15,653 bases of DNA from Bacteroidales bacterium UBA3297 (GCA_002362105.1 DETD01000006.1:39707-55359); one strand, 5' to 3'. Shown: positions 1 through 8,471, counted from the first letter of the stretch. Notes: generated by a model not told the origin, from the letters alone. Made by a program: numbers and translations.

Positions 1-2018
1 TGGCAGAAGATACCGGCGTTCTCTTTGTAACCAGCAGGGTAAGAGCTGATTTCACCCATTTCAACGTGGTAAGTAGTGTATGCAGGGTTGTTGAGCACCA
101 TACCGTGTTCGCAGTCGAGGTACTTCTTACAAGAATCGATAGCCTTGTCGACCATACCTTCTTCAAGACCGATGCCGGCCATTGTACAGAAGCCCTGGCT
201 TTCGATGAAGATTTTACCTTCCTCGCATTCCTTAGAACCGATCTTGTTGCCATAGAAGTCGTAAGCACGAAGGTACCATTCACCATCCCAACCGTGTTTT
301 TTAACGGCCTCAACCATCGAGTCGATGCACTTTTGTGCACGTTCAGCCTCGTCGTTCTTGCCCATCTGCTTGCAGAGGTCAACGTAGTCCTTACCAGTCA
401 CAACGAACAGACCGGCAATCATCAAAGACTCAGCCTTGCTGCCAACCGAGTTGTTTTCGGTAGTCTGGAAAGACTCGTTAGGGTCCCAAGAGAAGCAGTT
501 CAGGTTCAAGCAGTCGTTCCAGTCGGCACGGCCGATGAGCGGCAACATGTGAGGGCCGAGGTTGTTCACCACGTGGTTGAACGAAATTTTAAGGTGTTCG
601 AAGAGGGAAACCTCGGTACCAGGCTTGTTATCGAAAGGAACAGGCTCGTCAAGGATAGAGAAGTCGCCAGTCTCCTTCAAATATGCGGCAGTACCGAAGA
701 TCAGCCAACAAGGGTCGTCGTTGAAACCGCCACCTATATCGTTATTACCGTGCTTAGTCAAAGGCTGGTACTGGTGGTAGCAACCACCGTCAGGGAACTG
801 GGTAGAAGCGATATCGATGATACGTTCGCGTGCACGTGAAGGCACCTGGTGAACGAAACCAACCAAGTCTTGGTTAGAGTCGCGGAAGCCCATACCACGG
901 CCGACACCACTCTCGAAGAACGAAGCAGAACGAGAGAAGTTGAAGGTAATCATACACTGGTACTGACTCCAGATGTTGACCATACGGTTCAGTTTCTCAT
1001 CGTCAGACTTAACAACATAGCACTCGAGCAGCTTGTCCCACATAGCGGCAAGTTCAGCGAAAGCAGCGTCAACCGCCTTCACATCGGCGAAACGGTTGAT
1101 GGTTTCGAGGGCCTTCTTCTTGTTAACGAAAGTAACGTCGGAATCTTGAGAAGTGATGAGTTCACCACTCTTCTTGCGGGCGAGGTCTTCTTTGCAGAAC
1201 TTCTCTTCCTGTTTGTTCTCGACATAACCGAGCACGAAGACGTAGTCTTTGCTCTCACCTGGCTTGAGTTCAACCTCGATGTAGTGAGAAGCAATAGGAG
1301 ACCAACCGTGTGCGAGAGAGTTGCCTGGCTTGCCAGCCATTACGCACTGAGGGTCAGCGAACTCGTTGTAAAGACCGATGAAAGACTCACGGTCGGTATC
1401 GTAGCCGTCGATCTTGGCATTAGCCACAGCATAGTATGCATAGTGGTCGCGGCGTTCCTTGTATTCAGTCTTGTGATAGATAACGCTACCGTCGATTTCG
1501 ACCTCACCGGTAGACCAGTTACGCTGGAAGTTCTCCATATCGGTCGCAGCGTTCCACAGACACCATTCAGCGAAAGAGAAAAGTTTGATTTTCTTAGTGT
1601 AGGTAGTCGTGTTCTTGAGGGTAACCTTCTGAACCTCGGCCCAAGTCTTGAGCGGCACGAAGAAGAGGACAGAAGCCTCGATACCGTTCTTAGAACCAGT
1701 GATGCGGGTATAGTTCATACCGTGGCGGCACTCGTAGGCGTCGAGCGGAGTCTTGCAAGGCTTCCAGCCCGGATTCCATACAGTACCATTATCGTTGATG
1801 TAGAAATAACGGCCACCATTATCCATTGGCACACCGTTGTAACGGTAACGGGTGATACGGCGGAACTTAGCGTCCTTGTAGAAGTTGTAACCTCCGGCAG
1901 TGTTAGAAATCAAACCGAAGAAGTCCTCGTTACCCAGATAGTTGATCCAAGGGAACGGGGTTGCTGGATTGGTGATGACGAACTCGCGGTTCGCATCGTC
2001 ATAGTGTCCGAATTCCAT
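1..2018 (-). CDS. Cellobiose phosphorylase, GH94 (partial, C-terminus outside window)
   Basis: Cytosolic glycoside phosphorylase that would split cellobiose with phosphate into alpha-glucose-1-phosphate and glucose, saving ATP during cellulose or beta-glucan breakdown. The start ATG at 2016-2018 opens MEFGHYDDANREFVITNP and there is no signal peptide; 672 residues are visible, and GH94 enzymes are usually about 800, so roughly the last 130-150 are missing. Visible landmarks are an N-terminal sugar-binding region (ECRHGMNYTRITG), the (alpha/alpha)6 barrel with GRGMGFRDSNQDL and FPDGGCYHQYQPLTKHGNN, and GRADWNDC at residues 496-503. In GH94 the general acid is the Asp of this DWND stretch, here most likely D502. 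The overall sequence resembles the clostridial cellobiose phosphorylase type; chitobiose or another beta-disaccharide specificity cannot be excluded. It has its own promoter and very biased codon use, suggesting high expression. Confidence 0.9.
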   Translation of the reverse strand, partial: MEFGHYDDANREFVITNPATPFPWINYLGNEDFFGLISNTAGGYNFYKDAKFRRITRYRYNGVPMDNGGRYFYINDNGTVWNPGWKPCKTPLDAYECRHGMNYTRITGSKNGIEASVLFFVPLKTWAEVQKVTLKNTTTYTKKIKLFSFAEWCLWNAATDMENFQRNWSTGEVEIDGSVIYHKTEYKERRDHYAYYAVANAKIDGYDTDRESFIGLYNEFADPQCVMAGKPGNSLAHGWSPIASHYIEVELKPGESKDYVFVLGYVENKQEEKFCKEDLARKKSGELITSQDSDVTFVNKKKALETINRFADVKAVDAAFAELAAMWDKLLECYVVKSDDEKLNRMVNIWSQYQCMITFNFSRSASFFESGVGRGMGFRDSNQDLVGFVHQVPSRARERIIDIASTQFPDGGCYHQYQPLTKHGNNDIGGGFNDDPCWLIFGTAAYLKETGDFSILDEPVPFDNKPGTEVSLFEHLKISFNHVVNNLGPHMLPLIGRADWNDCLNLNCFSWDPNESFQTTENNSVGSKAESLMIAGLFVVTGKDYVDLCKQMGKNDEAERAQKCIDSMVEAVKKHGWDGEWYLRAYDFYGNKIGSKECEEGKIFIESQGFCTMAGIGLEEGMVDKAIDSCKKYLDCEHGMVLNNPAYTTYHVEMGEISSYPAGYKENAGIFC

Positions 2019-2074
2019 AAATTGATGTTATATAAAATTTTTAAATTTATTTAAATCTGTTTTTCATCAAGATA

Positions 2075-2082
2075 CAAATATA
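2075..2082 (-). promoter_or_regulatory. Probable promoter (-7 element) of the GH94 gene
   Basis: Read on the minus strand this is TATATTTG, a full match to the Bacteroidetes -7 consensus TAnnTTTG. It lies about 57 bases before the ATG, which predicts an AT-rich leader of about 50 bases. No clear TTTG -33 element is seen at the usual spacing. No strong terminator separates it from murI, so some read-through is possible. Confidence 0.6.
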
Positions 2083-2152
2083 GTAACAAAAAGAGATGTT
2101 AAGGGCTCTTAGCCACAATTTTTGCGGTCTAATTCTTAAAAAATCGAAACAC

Positions 2153-2983
2153 TCACAAATCGGTGTGGCGTGCCTCAATGTCTTCGTCGAGGAAAGCCGA
2201 AGCCGCCTGTCGGAACATATCGGGGTTTTCGGTAGTCAGGTACGTGCAAGAGCCGTTTGTGGTGAGCCGCATACGCATATCGTCGTGACGGTCGAGATAT
2301 TCGGCCAGGCTTTGGGCGACGATAGTCCCCTGCGGAACAATGCGGACACGTTCGGGCATAAAACGGCGGATTTTCGCCTCGAGAAGCGGGTAATGCGTAC
2401 AGCCCAGAATCACCATATCGATCAGCGGGTCCTCGGCAAGAATCGCATCAATCTCCTTCTTCACGAAATAGTCGGCTCCGTCGCTATCGTACTCGCCATT
2501 CTCCACCAAAGGCACCCACATAGGGCAGGCGTGTCCGGTAACAGCCACATCGGGAAAGAATTTGGCAATCTCTATCGGATACGAGCCAGAGCTGATGGTT
2601 CCCTTAGTGCCAAAGATACCGATATGTCGGGTCGACGTCAGAGCGCCCACCTGCTCGACCGTAGGACGTATGATGCCCAGAACACGGCGCGAGGGGTCCC
2701 ACACCGGCAAGTCGTTCTGCTGAATGGTACGCAACGCCTTAGCCGAAGCCGTATTGCAAGCCAGCACCACCAAAGGGCACCCCATTTCGAACAGGCGCTC
2801 AACCGTCTGCCGGGTAAACTGGTAGACAACGTCGAACGAGCGCGAGCCGTAAGGCGCACGCGCATTGTCGCCCAAGAACACATAATCGTACTGGGGAAGG
2901 GCTTTGCGGAGTTCACGCAAGATGGACAAGCCACCGTATCCGGAATCGAAAACGCCTATAGGGCCTTTACTTACTGGTTGCAT
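2153..2983 (-). CDS. murI: Glutamate racemase
   Basis: Cytosolic cofactor-independent racemase converting L-glutamate to the D-glutamate needed by MurD for peptidoglycan. The 276 residues match the family length. The N-terminal substrate motif FDSGYGGLS covers residues 12-20 (D13, S14). The two catalytic cysteines sit in ACNTAS (C76) and GCTHYP (C195), as in all two-thiol racemases of this family. It is the last gene of the envelope block that starts at the DUF6089 barrel gene, but a strong intrinsic terminator lies between it and the preceding ompH. It therefore depends on read-through or on a weak -7-like sequence (TATATTTT, minus strand, 2995-3002) only about 12 bases from its ATG. No strong terminator follows; there is only a 4-bp GGCT/AGCC hairpin. 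Confidence 0.96.
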   Translation of the reverse strand: MQPVSKGPIGVFDSGYGGLSILRELRKALPQYDYVFLGDNARAPYGSRSFDVVYQFTRQTVERLFEMGCPLVVLACNTASAKALRTIQQNDLPVWDPSRRVLGIIRPTVEQVGALTSTRHIGIFGTKGTISSGSYPIEIAKFFPDVAVTGHACPMWVPLVENGEYDSDGADYFVKKEIDAILAEDPLIDMVILGCTHYPLLEAKIRRFMPERVRIVPQGTIVAQSLAEYLDRHDDMRMRLTTNGSCTYLTTENPDMFRQAASAFLDEDIEARHTDL

Positions 2984-3010
2984 TTGAATCTGAGAAAATA
3001 TACATGTAGA

Positions 3011-3044
3011 AAAAACGCCCTTGGCACATAGCGTACCAAGGGCG
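3011..3044 (-). terminator. Intrinsic terminator after ompH, before murI
   Basis: A perfect 9-bp GC-rich stem pairs 3016-3024 (CGCCCTTGG) with 3036-3044 (CCAAGGGCG) around an 11-base loop. On the minus strand the stem is followed by TTTTTT at 3015-3010. This is the right polarity to end the ompH transcript 20 bases after its stop codon, even though murI begins only 28 bases after the T-run. Confidence 0.85.
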
Positions 3045-3063
3045 CCTATATGGAAAAATGTTT

Positions 3064-3588
3064 TTAGCGCTTGATAGAAGCAGCATTAACGCCCAACTTC
3101 TTCAACACCAAGTTGGTGATATCGACAGCAGAATCGCTCTTGTAGAGGATAGCCTGAGTGTCGAGAATGTAAAGGAAACCGTTCTCTTTGGCAACCTCGT
3201 CGATAGCCTTGCGGATTTTATCGCGGACAGGAGTCTGAAGTGATTCCTGCTTCTTCTGCAACAACTGCTGTGCATTCTGGTAATAGTTCTGCACACGGGT
3301 CTGCAAAGACTGGATTTCTTCAGCACGGTTCTGCTTGATGCTTTCATCCCAAGTCTGATAATTCTTCTGGTATTCTTCGGTCTTACGTGCAATTTCTTCC
3401 TGCATGCGCTTCAACTCGACTTCATATTCGTCGCTAGTCTTCTTCATGACAGAATCGATTTCAGCAGCATCTGGCAAAGACATAAACAACAACTGAACAT
3501 CAAGGTGTCCGAGTTTAACAACGCTGGTCTGTGCGAAAGATGCGAATGGCATTGCAGCAAGGCACAAAAGGATTAACTTCTTAAGCAT
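3064..3588 (-). CDS. OmpH/Skp-family periplasmic chaperone (second copy)
   Basis: Periplasmic holdase that would keep unfolded outer-membrane proteins soluble on their way to BamA. The 174 residues begin with a signal peptide (MLKKLILLCL..., cleavage predicted after A19, leaving Q20 as first mature residue). A small beta segment follows (VVKLGHLDVQLLF), then a long charged, Gln/Glu/Lys-rich helical region at about residues 45-125, the Skp tentacle. It closes with NGFLYILDTQ and DITNLVLKKLG, typical of the family C-terminus. It is a diverged paralogue of the ompH at 3674-4189; identity is low apart from the family skeleton. Unlike that copy it has its own -7 promoter element and is followed by a terminator, so its dose can be set separately. 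Confidence 0.92.
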   Translation of the reverse strand: MLKKLILLCLAAMPFASFAQTSVVKLGHLDVQLLFMSLPDAAEIDSVMKKTSDEYEVELKRMQEEIARKTEEYQKNYQTWDESIKQNRAEEIQSLQTRVQNYYQNAQQLLQKKQESLQTPVRDKIRKAIDEVAKENGFLYILDTQAILYKSDSAVDITNLVLKKLGVNAASIKR

Positions 3589-3624
3589 AATTTATTTTCA
3601 ATTATATATATTTCAATTTGAGTG

Positions 3625-3632
3625 CAAAGATA
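3625..3632 (-). promoter_or_regulatory. Probable promoter (-7 element) of the second ompH copy
   Basis: Minus-strand TATCTTTG followed by C, the commonest form of the Bacteroidetes TAnnTTTG element. A T-rich TTTT stands about 19 bases upstream in place of TTTG. It sits in the 85-base gap between the two ompH genes and predicts a leader of about 30 bases. Confidence 0.65.
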
Positions 3633-3673
3633 CGAAAAAAGGAACACTAAAAAATTCCCTGCTCTGCTTTTAT

Positions 3674-4189
3674 TTACTTAGAATAGCCCAATTTGGCAAG
3701 TACCAAATCGCTAATATCTATTTTTGAAGAGTAGTATACCATGTTCTGAGCAGAAGTCTTATCGAAAATCACCGCATAGCCGTTCTTTTCAGCAACGTCT
3801 TTAACAGCGGCGTAGACCTCGTCTTGGATAGGCTTCATCAGGCTCTCGCGCTTTTTGAACAATTCGCCCTGAGGGCCGAAATAGCGGCGCTTCAGCTCGT
3901 TAGCCTCCTTTTCCTTAGCCACAATCTCGTTCTCCTTTTTGGTCTTCATCTCATCGGAATAGAAAACCGACTCGGTCTGGTAGTTCTTGTAAAGAACCTG
4001 GGCCTCGTTGTTCTTAGCCTCAACTTCTTTCTGCCATTTTTCGGAAACCTGTTTCAACTGTTCGTTGGCGCTTTCATACATAGGAATATTCTTCAAAATG
4101 TATTGCATATCGACAACCGCAGTTTTCTGTGCGACAGCAGAGAATGCGCCCGCAACGGCGAGCAACGCAATCATCAAAATCTTTTTCAT
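3674..4189 (-). CDS. OmpH/Skp-family periplasmic chaperone (first copy)
   Basis: Periplasmic chaperone for outer-membrane proteins, encoded directly after bamA. The 171 residues start with a clear signal peptide (MKKILMIALL..., A-V-A then cleavage before Q21). The body has the family pattern: TAVVDMQYIL beta strand, a helical arm rich in Glu and Lys at about residues 40-120, a KPIQDEVYAAVKDVAEKNG helix, the strand YAVIFDKT, and the closing DISDLVLAKLG. Skp monomers trimerise through the beta parts and hold clients between the helical arms. The 65 bases between bamA and this gene contain no promoter or terminator I can recognise, so it is probably co-transcribed with bamA. Confidence 0.93.
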   Translation of the reverse strand: MKKILMIALLAVAGAFSAVAQKTAVVDMQYILKNIPMYESANEQLKQVSEKWQKEVEAKNNEAQVLYKNYQTESVFYSDEMKTKKENEIVAKEKEANELKRRYFGPQGELFKKRESLMKPIQDEVYAAVKDVAEKNGYAVIFDKTSAQNMVYYSSKIDISDLVLAKLGYSK

Positions 4190-4254
4190 ATATCGTTAAT
4201 TTTTATTGTTTATTTATCTAACAGATTACAAAGGCCGTGCCAAAGTGGGCAGGG

Positions 4255-6999
4255 CTAGAACTCCTGACCGATAACCAAGTGGAAATTGCTGTGGTTATCG
4301 CCCTTATACAAGGTCTCGTCGAAACCATAACCGTAGTCAACACCAATCAGGCCAAGCATCGGCAAGAAGATACGCGCGCCAATACCGACTGAACGCTTGA
4401 GGTCGAACGGATCGAAATCGCCAAACTCCTGCCATGCGTTACCGGCATCGGCAAAGGCAAGCACATAGATGGTGCTGGTAGGCTGGAGCATGAGCGGATA
4501 ACGCAACTCGGCAGACAGACGAGTGTAGAGGTTACCAGCCTGGCGGTTTGTAACAGGGTCACGCGGAGTGAGTGAGCCGTTCTTATAACCACGCATAGCC
4601 ACCGCAGTAGTCGCATAAGTAGAGCTGGTACCCGAAGTACCGTCGCCACCCACATAGTAACGTTCAAACGGCGAACGGCGGTTTTTGTTGTAATAACCCA
4701 AGAAACCGTATTCGGCACGGGTCATCAGCACCAACTTCTGGTCGGGAGTGAGCGGAGTAAAGATTTTCGCCTTCAACTCGGTCTTGTAGTACTCAACCCA
4801 GCGGTAGAGGTCTTGCTGCATAGACATGTACTCGTCTTCGCTAAGCGAACCTCCGTTGCGGTAGCGACGGTACAAATCGTAAGTCTGCTTGTTGTCTTTA
4901 AACACAGAATAAGGAGGTGTAGCGCGCAACGACAGCGAGAAATTAGAACCACGGTGCGTAAAGTACGGATTGTCGAGTGAGTTACGCGCGAAGGTCACAC
5001 CAAAGTTCAGGTTGTTGGCCACGCCGTCAGACATCTCGAAATAGTCCCAGTTCTGCAGTTTGTAGTGGCGGTATGCCACTTCACCATAAATGGTGAAATA
5101 GTCGTCAGGCCAACTCAAACGTGTACCCAGACCAACAGCGGCACCCAAAGTAACGATGTACTTATCGGGGTCAGCGTCGTAGTTATAGGTGTTCGAGAAA
5201 GAGCTGTAATAATAGTCGTTACTCCAGTAGTTACTGTTCACACCCGTCTGTTTCGACCAGTAGAACGTAGTATTGAAGTTGGTAGGACGGCGGCCGCCCA
5301 ACCAAGGCTCGGTAAACGAAATGGAAGCCGAGTTGTAATAGTCGCCATTAGTGGTGTAGTTGATGGACAGTGTCTGTCCGTCGCCCTGAGGAAGCGGGCT
5401 ATAGCTCTTCTTGTTAAAGATGTTCTGGATGGAGAAGTTGGTAAACTTGAAACCCAGCGAACCGGTCACACCCGTAGAACCATAACCGAACGACAACTCA
5501 ACCTGGTCGTTTCTCTTCTGTTCCAAGTTGTAGATAATGTCGACCGTACCGTCTTCAGGATGAGGAACAGGGCGAATATCCATTTTTTCAGGATCGAACT
5601 GGCCCGTAGCAGCCAATTCGCGGGCAGAACGCTGCAAATTGGTTTTACTGAACAAATCGCCCGGTTTGGTACGCAACTCACGACGAATCACATTGTCGTA
5701 AACGGCGGTGTTACCATTAATCTCGATATTGTTGATGACAGCCTGGCGGCCCTCGTAGATGCGCATTTCCATATCGATAGAGTCGCCGACGATGTTAATC
5801 TCGACAGGTTCGATATTGAAGAAGAGGTAACCATTGTCCATATAGAGGTTCGACACGGCATCTTCATCGATGTTGATACGTTCGTCGAGTTGTTTCTGGT
5901 TGTAGACGTCACCCTTCTTGATGCCGAGAGCAGAAGAAAGGACCTCGCTGCTGTAGATGGTGTTACCCGTCCAGGTGATATTGCGGAAGTAGTACTTCTT
6001 ACCCTCGCTAACGGTCAGGTAGACATCAACTTTCTTCTTTTTGTATGGCACAACGCTGTCGGCAATAATTTCGGCATCGCGGAAACCCTTTTCGTTGTAC
6101 TTAGCCAAGAGTTTGCCCTTGTCTTCGGTGTACTTCTCACGGATAAACTTCTTCGACTTGAAGAGGTTGTAGATGCGTGGTTCCTTCGTACCCTTCAGCG
6201 CCCATTTGGCTTTGAAGTTCGACAAGTTCTCGTTGCCGTTGATGTGGATGCGGTGAACCTTGATTTTTTCCTTCCGGTCGACATCGATATAGACAATCTG
6301 GTAATTGGCCTGGGTTGGGTCGGGACGCAAGTCGATGGCTACCTCGGCCTTTTCGTATCCTTTTTCAGCAAGTTTGTGCTTGATGAGGTACTGGGCACGC
6401 GACACCATAGCAGGTGAAATTTGTCCACCCTTCGACAAACCGATACCACTCTGAATATCTTCCTTGTCTTTTTTCTTGACACCGGTAACCACCACATCGG
6501 AAATACGCGGACGTGGTTTGAAGGCCAGTTCAATCCAAACCTCGTCGCCCTGCACCTTCTTCGCCAAAATCTTCACATCGGAGAAAAGGCCCTGTTTCCA
6601 GAACTTTTTTATAGCGCCCGAGAAAGCGTCGCCCGGCATTTTAACGCGGTCGCCAACGTGCAGGCCAGAGTAGGCAATCAGCACCGACTTATCGTAAACG
6701 CCGTTGCCGGTAACAGTGATATCTTTAATGACATATTCTTTCGGAGAGTTCGAGTATTCGATTTCCGGAGAAGTGGCGTCGTCGGAAGCCTGGGCTACCA
6801 CTTTCGTCACAGTATCGCTCAGGGCAGAGTCTTGCAGTATAGCGTCCACAACCGACTCAGCATCCCTGGTAATTGCCGTAATAGTCGAGTCGACCTTAGT
6901 TACCGTCCTGTCGATAGAAATAGAGTCGGTCTGTCCAAAAGAATTGGTTGCAACAGCACAGGCAAAAGCCAGACCAACCAAACGCTTCAAATATGTCAT
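4255..6999 (-). CDS. bamA: Outer-membrane protein assembly factor BamA
   Basis: Outer-membrane Omp85 protein that folds and inserts beta-barrel proteins. I use the ATG at 6997-6999 (914 residues) because it gives a signal peptide (MTYLKRLVGLAFACAVA..., cleavage before Q23); an upstream in-frame start would overlap uppS by over 100 bases and hide it. After a Ser/Thr/Asp-rich linker (about 24-87) come five POTRA domains at roughly 88-165, 166-244, 246-332, 335-417 and 420-497. The 16-strand barrel fills the rest. The diagnostic loop-6 motif is present as MRGY (802-805), and the protein ends in GQEF, a beta-signal with terminal Phe. A charged insertion at about 697-745 interrupts the barrel. It starts 22 bases after uppS and precedes two ompH chaperones, forming one assembly module. 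Confidence 0.95.
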   Translation of the reverse strand: MTYLKRLVGLAFACAVATNSFGQTDSISIDRTVTKVDSTITAITRDAESVVDAILQDSALSDTVTKVVAQASDDATSPEIEYSNSPKEYVIKDITVTGNGVYDKSVLIAYSGLHVGDRVKMPGDAFSGAIKKFWKQGLFSDVKILAKKVQGDEVWIELAFKPRPRISDVVVTGVKKKDKEDIQSGIGLSKGGQISPAMVSRAQYLIKHKLAEKGYEKAEVAIDLRPDPTQANYQIVYIDVDRKEKIKVHRIHINGNENLSNFKAKWALKGTKEPRIYNLFKSKKFIREKYTEDKGKLLAKYNEKGFRDAEIIADSVVPYKKKKVDVYLTVSEGKKYYFRNITWTGNTIYSSEVLSSALGIKKGDVYNQKQLDERINIDEDAVSNLYMDNGYLFFNIEPVEINIVGDSIDMEMRIYEGRQAVINNIEINGNTAVYDNVIRRELRTKPGDLFSKTNLQRSARELAATGQFDPEKMDIRPVPHPEDGTVDIIYNLEQKRNDQVELSFGYGSTGVTGSLGFKFTNFSIQNIFNKKSYSPLPQGDGQTLSINYTTNGDYYNSASISFTEPWLGGRRPTNFNTTFYWSKQTGVNSNYWSNDYYYSSFSNTYNYDADPDKYIVTLGAAVGLGTRLSWPDDYFTIYGEVAYRHYKLQNWDYFEMSDGVANNLNFGVTFARNSLDNPYFTHRGSNFSLSLRATPPYSVFKDNKQTYDLYRRYRNGGSLSEDEYMSMQQDLYRWVEYYKTELKAKIFTPLTPDQKLVLMTRAEYGFLGYYNKNRRSPFERYYVGGDGTSGTSSTYATTAVAMRGYKNGSLTPRDPVTNRQAGNLYTRLSAELRYPLMLQPTSTIYVLAFADAGNAWQEFGDFDPFDLKRSVGIGARIFLPMLGLIGVDYGYGFDETLYKGDNHSNFHLVIGQEF

Positions 7000-7021
7000 A
7001 CTAAAAGTCAAAATTCTGTTA

Positions 7022-7768
7022 TTATTTGGTAAGTTGTTCACTGGTTTTACCGAAACGTCTTTCGCGGTTCTGGTAGTCGAGAATAGCCTCATAGAGCTGT
7101 TCTTCCCTAAATTCGGGCCAGCAGACATCGGTAAAATACAGTTCGGAGTAAGACAACTGCCACATCAAGAAATTGCTGATTCTCAGCTCACCGCTTGTGC
7201 GAATAAGCAGGTCTGGGTCTGGAATACCCTTCGTAGCAAGGTAATTCGAGAAACAAGCGTCATCAATATCATCTAGATTCAGTTTGCCGTCTTTAACCTC
7301 GGCTGCGATATTCTTAACCGCACGGACAATCTCCCAACGGGAAGAGTAGCTGATGGCCAAGACGAGCGTCATACCGGTACAACCTGCCGTTTTGTCGATA
7401 GCCATCTGCATATTGTTCCGGGTCTTCTCGCTGAGGCGGTCGATATCACCAACAATCACCATGCGGATATTGTGGGACAGCATCTTTTCGAGATAGCTGT
7501 TGATAGCTGTCACAAAAAGGTCCATAAGCGCATTCACCTCATTGATCGGACGGTTCCAGTTTTCGGTAGAGAAAGCGTACAATGTGAGGTATTTGATACC
7601 AATGCCCGCAGCAGCCTCCATCACATGGTCGACAGATTCAACGCCAGTTTGGTGTCCGAAGACACGGTTTTTTCCCTGCTTCTTAGCCCAACGGCCGTTA
7701 CCGTCCATAATGATGGCAACAGAAGTCGGAATGCGGTTTTTATCTAACTGTTCTAGAAAAGTTGTCAT
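7022..7768 (-). CDS. uppS: Isoprenyl transferase (undecaprenyl diphosphate synthase)
   Basis: Cytosolic cis-prenyltransferase that adds isopentenyl units to farnesyl diphosphate to make the C55 lipid carrier used for peptidoglycan and surface glycans. The 248 residues are the usual length. Signature regions are all present: IIMDGNGRWAKK (catalytic D22), GH at 38-39, YAFSTENWNRP at about 64-74, and DPDLLIRTSGELRISNF at 184-200, followed by the ELYFTDVCWPEF segment with the metal-binding Glu. It starts 13 bases after the DUF6089 gene and ends 22 bases before bamA, so it sits inside the same transcript. Confidence 0.96.
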   Translation of the reverse strand: MTTFLEQLDKNRIPTSVAIIMDGNGRWAKKQGKNRVFGHQTGVESVDHVMEAAAGIGIKYLTLYAFSTENWNRPINEVNALMDLFVTAINSYLEKMLSHNIRMVIVGDIDRLSEKTRNNMQMAIDKTAGCTGMTLVLAISYSSRWEIVRAVKNIAAEVKDGKLNLDDIDDACFSNYLATKGIPDPDLLIRTSGELRISNFLMWQLSYSELYFTDVCWPEFREEQLYEAILDYQNRERRFGKTSEQLTK

Positions 7769-7781
7769 AAGAAATTAGTGC

Positions 7782-8471
7782 TTAATCGTATAGGCGGCAT
7801 ACACCACGCCGTTTGAAGATATCGAGAGTAAAGAAGACAACAGCGCACGAATACCAGTCGTTATTCTTCACATGCGAGTGCCCCATTTGGAAAGGGTCGG
7901 TCAGGTATCCGTTACCAAATTCATCGTCATCAAAATCGTCGTGAATAAGTTTATGCATGTTCCACTCCACTCCCATATTCAGACGTGGAGCCAGCTTGAC
8001 CTTGTACCCCACACCGAAAGCCAGACCCGGCGAAACACGGTTACCGTTCCAAGCCTGATAAACAGCGAGACTTGGTCCGGCCGTAATGTAAGGCGTGTGG
8101 CGTTTCACCTCCTTATCCCAGCGAGACATTCCGTACTTAAAGAAGTTGAGTTCAAACTGGCACCCAACATTCCAGAAACTGTGTTCAAACGAAGCTGGAT
8201 GTGGGAACTGAACTTCTGGGAAATTCTCGGTGTCGCCAGAAACAGAGCCATAAGAGACATCGAACTTACACAACCAGTGCGAGCTCATTTTCAAACGGAG
8301 GAGGAGACCGCCATAAGGGTGGTTCTCGAAGAAAGGTGTAGTAGAATTTGCATCGCCATTGTAATAAGACACTCCACCCATCACACCTACTTCACCAACG
8401 TATTGGGCACTAAGCGAGTGGGACAGCATCCCGATCAGCAATACAAGAATATAACGTTTAAATAGTCTCAT
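7782..8471 (-). CDS. DUF6089-type small outer-membrane beta-barrel protein
   Basis: Predicted small outer-membrane barrel of unknown function. From the ATG at 8469-8471 it is 229 residues, opening with a signal peptide (MRLFKRYILVLLIGMLSHS..., cleavage before Q23); an in-frame start 13 codons upstream would put charged residues ahead of it and is less likely. The mature part alternates short strands and turns with Gly and aromatic residues: GEVGVMGGVSYYNGDAN near the N-terminus, then HPYGGLLLRLKMSSHW, FWNVGCQFELNFFKYGM, TPYITAGPSLAVY and a late strand with VVFFTLDIFKRR. In Bacteroidetes this family stands directly before uppS and bamA, as here with a 13-base gap, which suggests but does not prove a role in the envelope. 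It is the first gene of the block and has its own promoter. Confidence 0.8.
   Translation of the reverse strand: MRLFKRYILVLLIGMLSHSLSAQYVGEVGVMGGVSYYNGDANSTTPFFENHPYGGLLLRLKMSSHWLCKFDVSYGSVSGDTENFPEVQFPHPASFEHSFWNVGCQFELNFFKYGMSRWDKEVKRHTPYITAGPSLAVYQAWNGNRVSPGLAFGVGYKVKLAPRLNMGVEWNMHKLIHDDFDDDEFGNGYLTDPFQMGHSHVKNNDWYSCAVVFFTLDIFKRRGVCRLYD

Noticed and set aside
66..2054. Two long plus-strand open frames (257 and 401 codons) opposite the GH94 gene
   Set aside because: They are codon-aligned antisense frames kept open by the sense gene's codon bias; the proteins are Val-rich without family motifs, while the minus strand gives a clear GH94 enzyme.
2096..3031. 311-codon plus-strand open frame
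   Set aside because: Lies over murI, whose catalytic motifs are intact on the minus strand.
5065..6417. 450-codon plus-strand open frame
   Set aside because: Codon-aligned antisense of bamA, Val/Asp-rich with no recognisable domain.
7000..7128. 43-codon upstream extension of bamA
   Set aside because: It overlaps the end of uppS in another frame and would bury the signal peptide.
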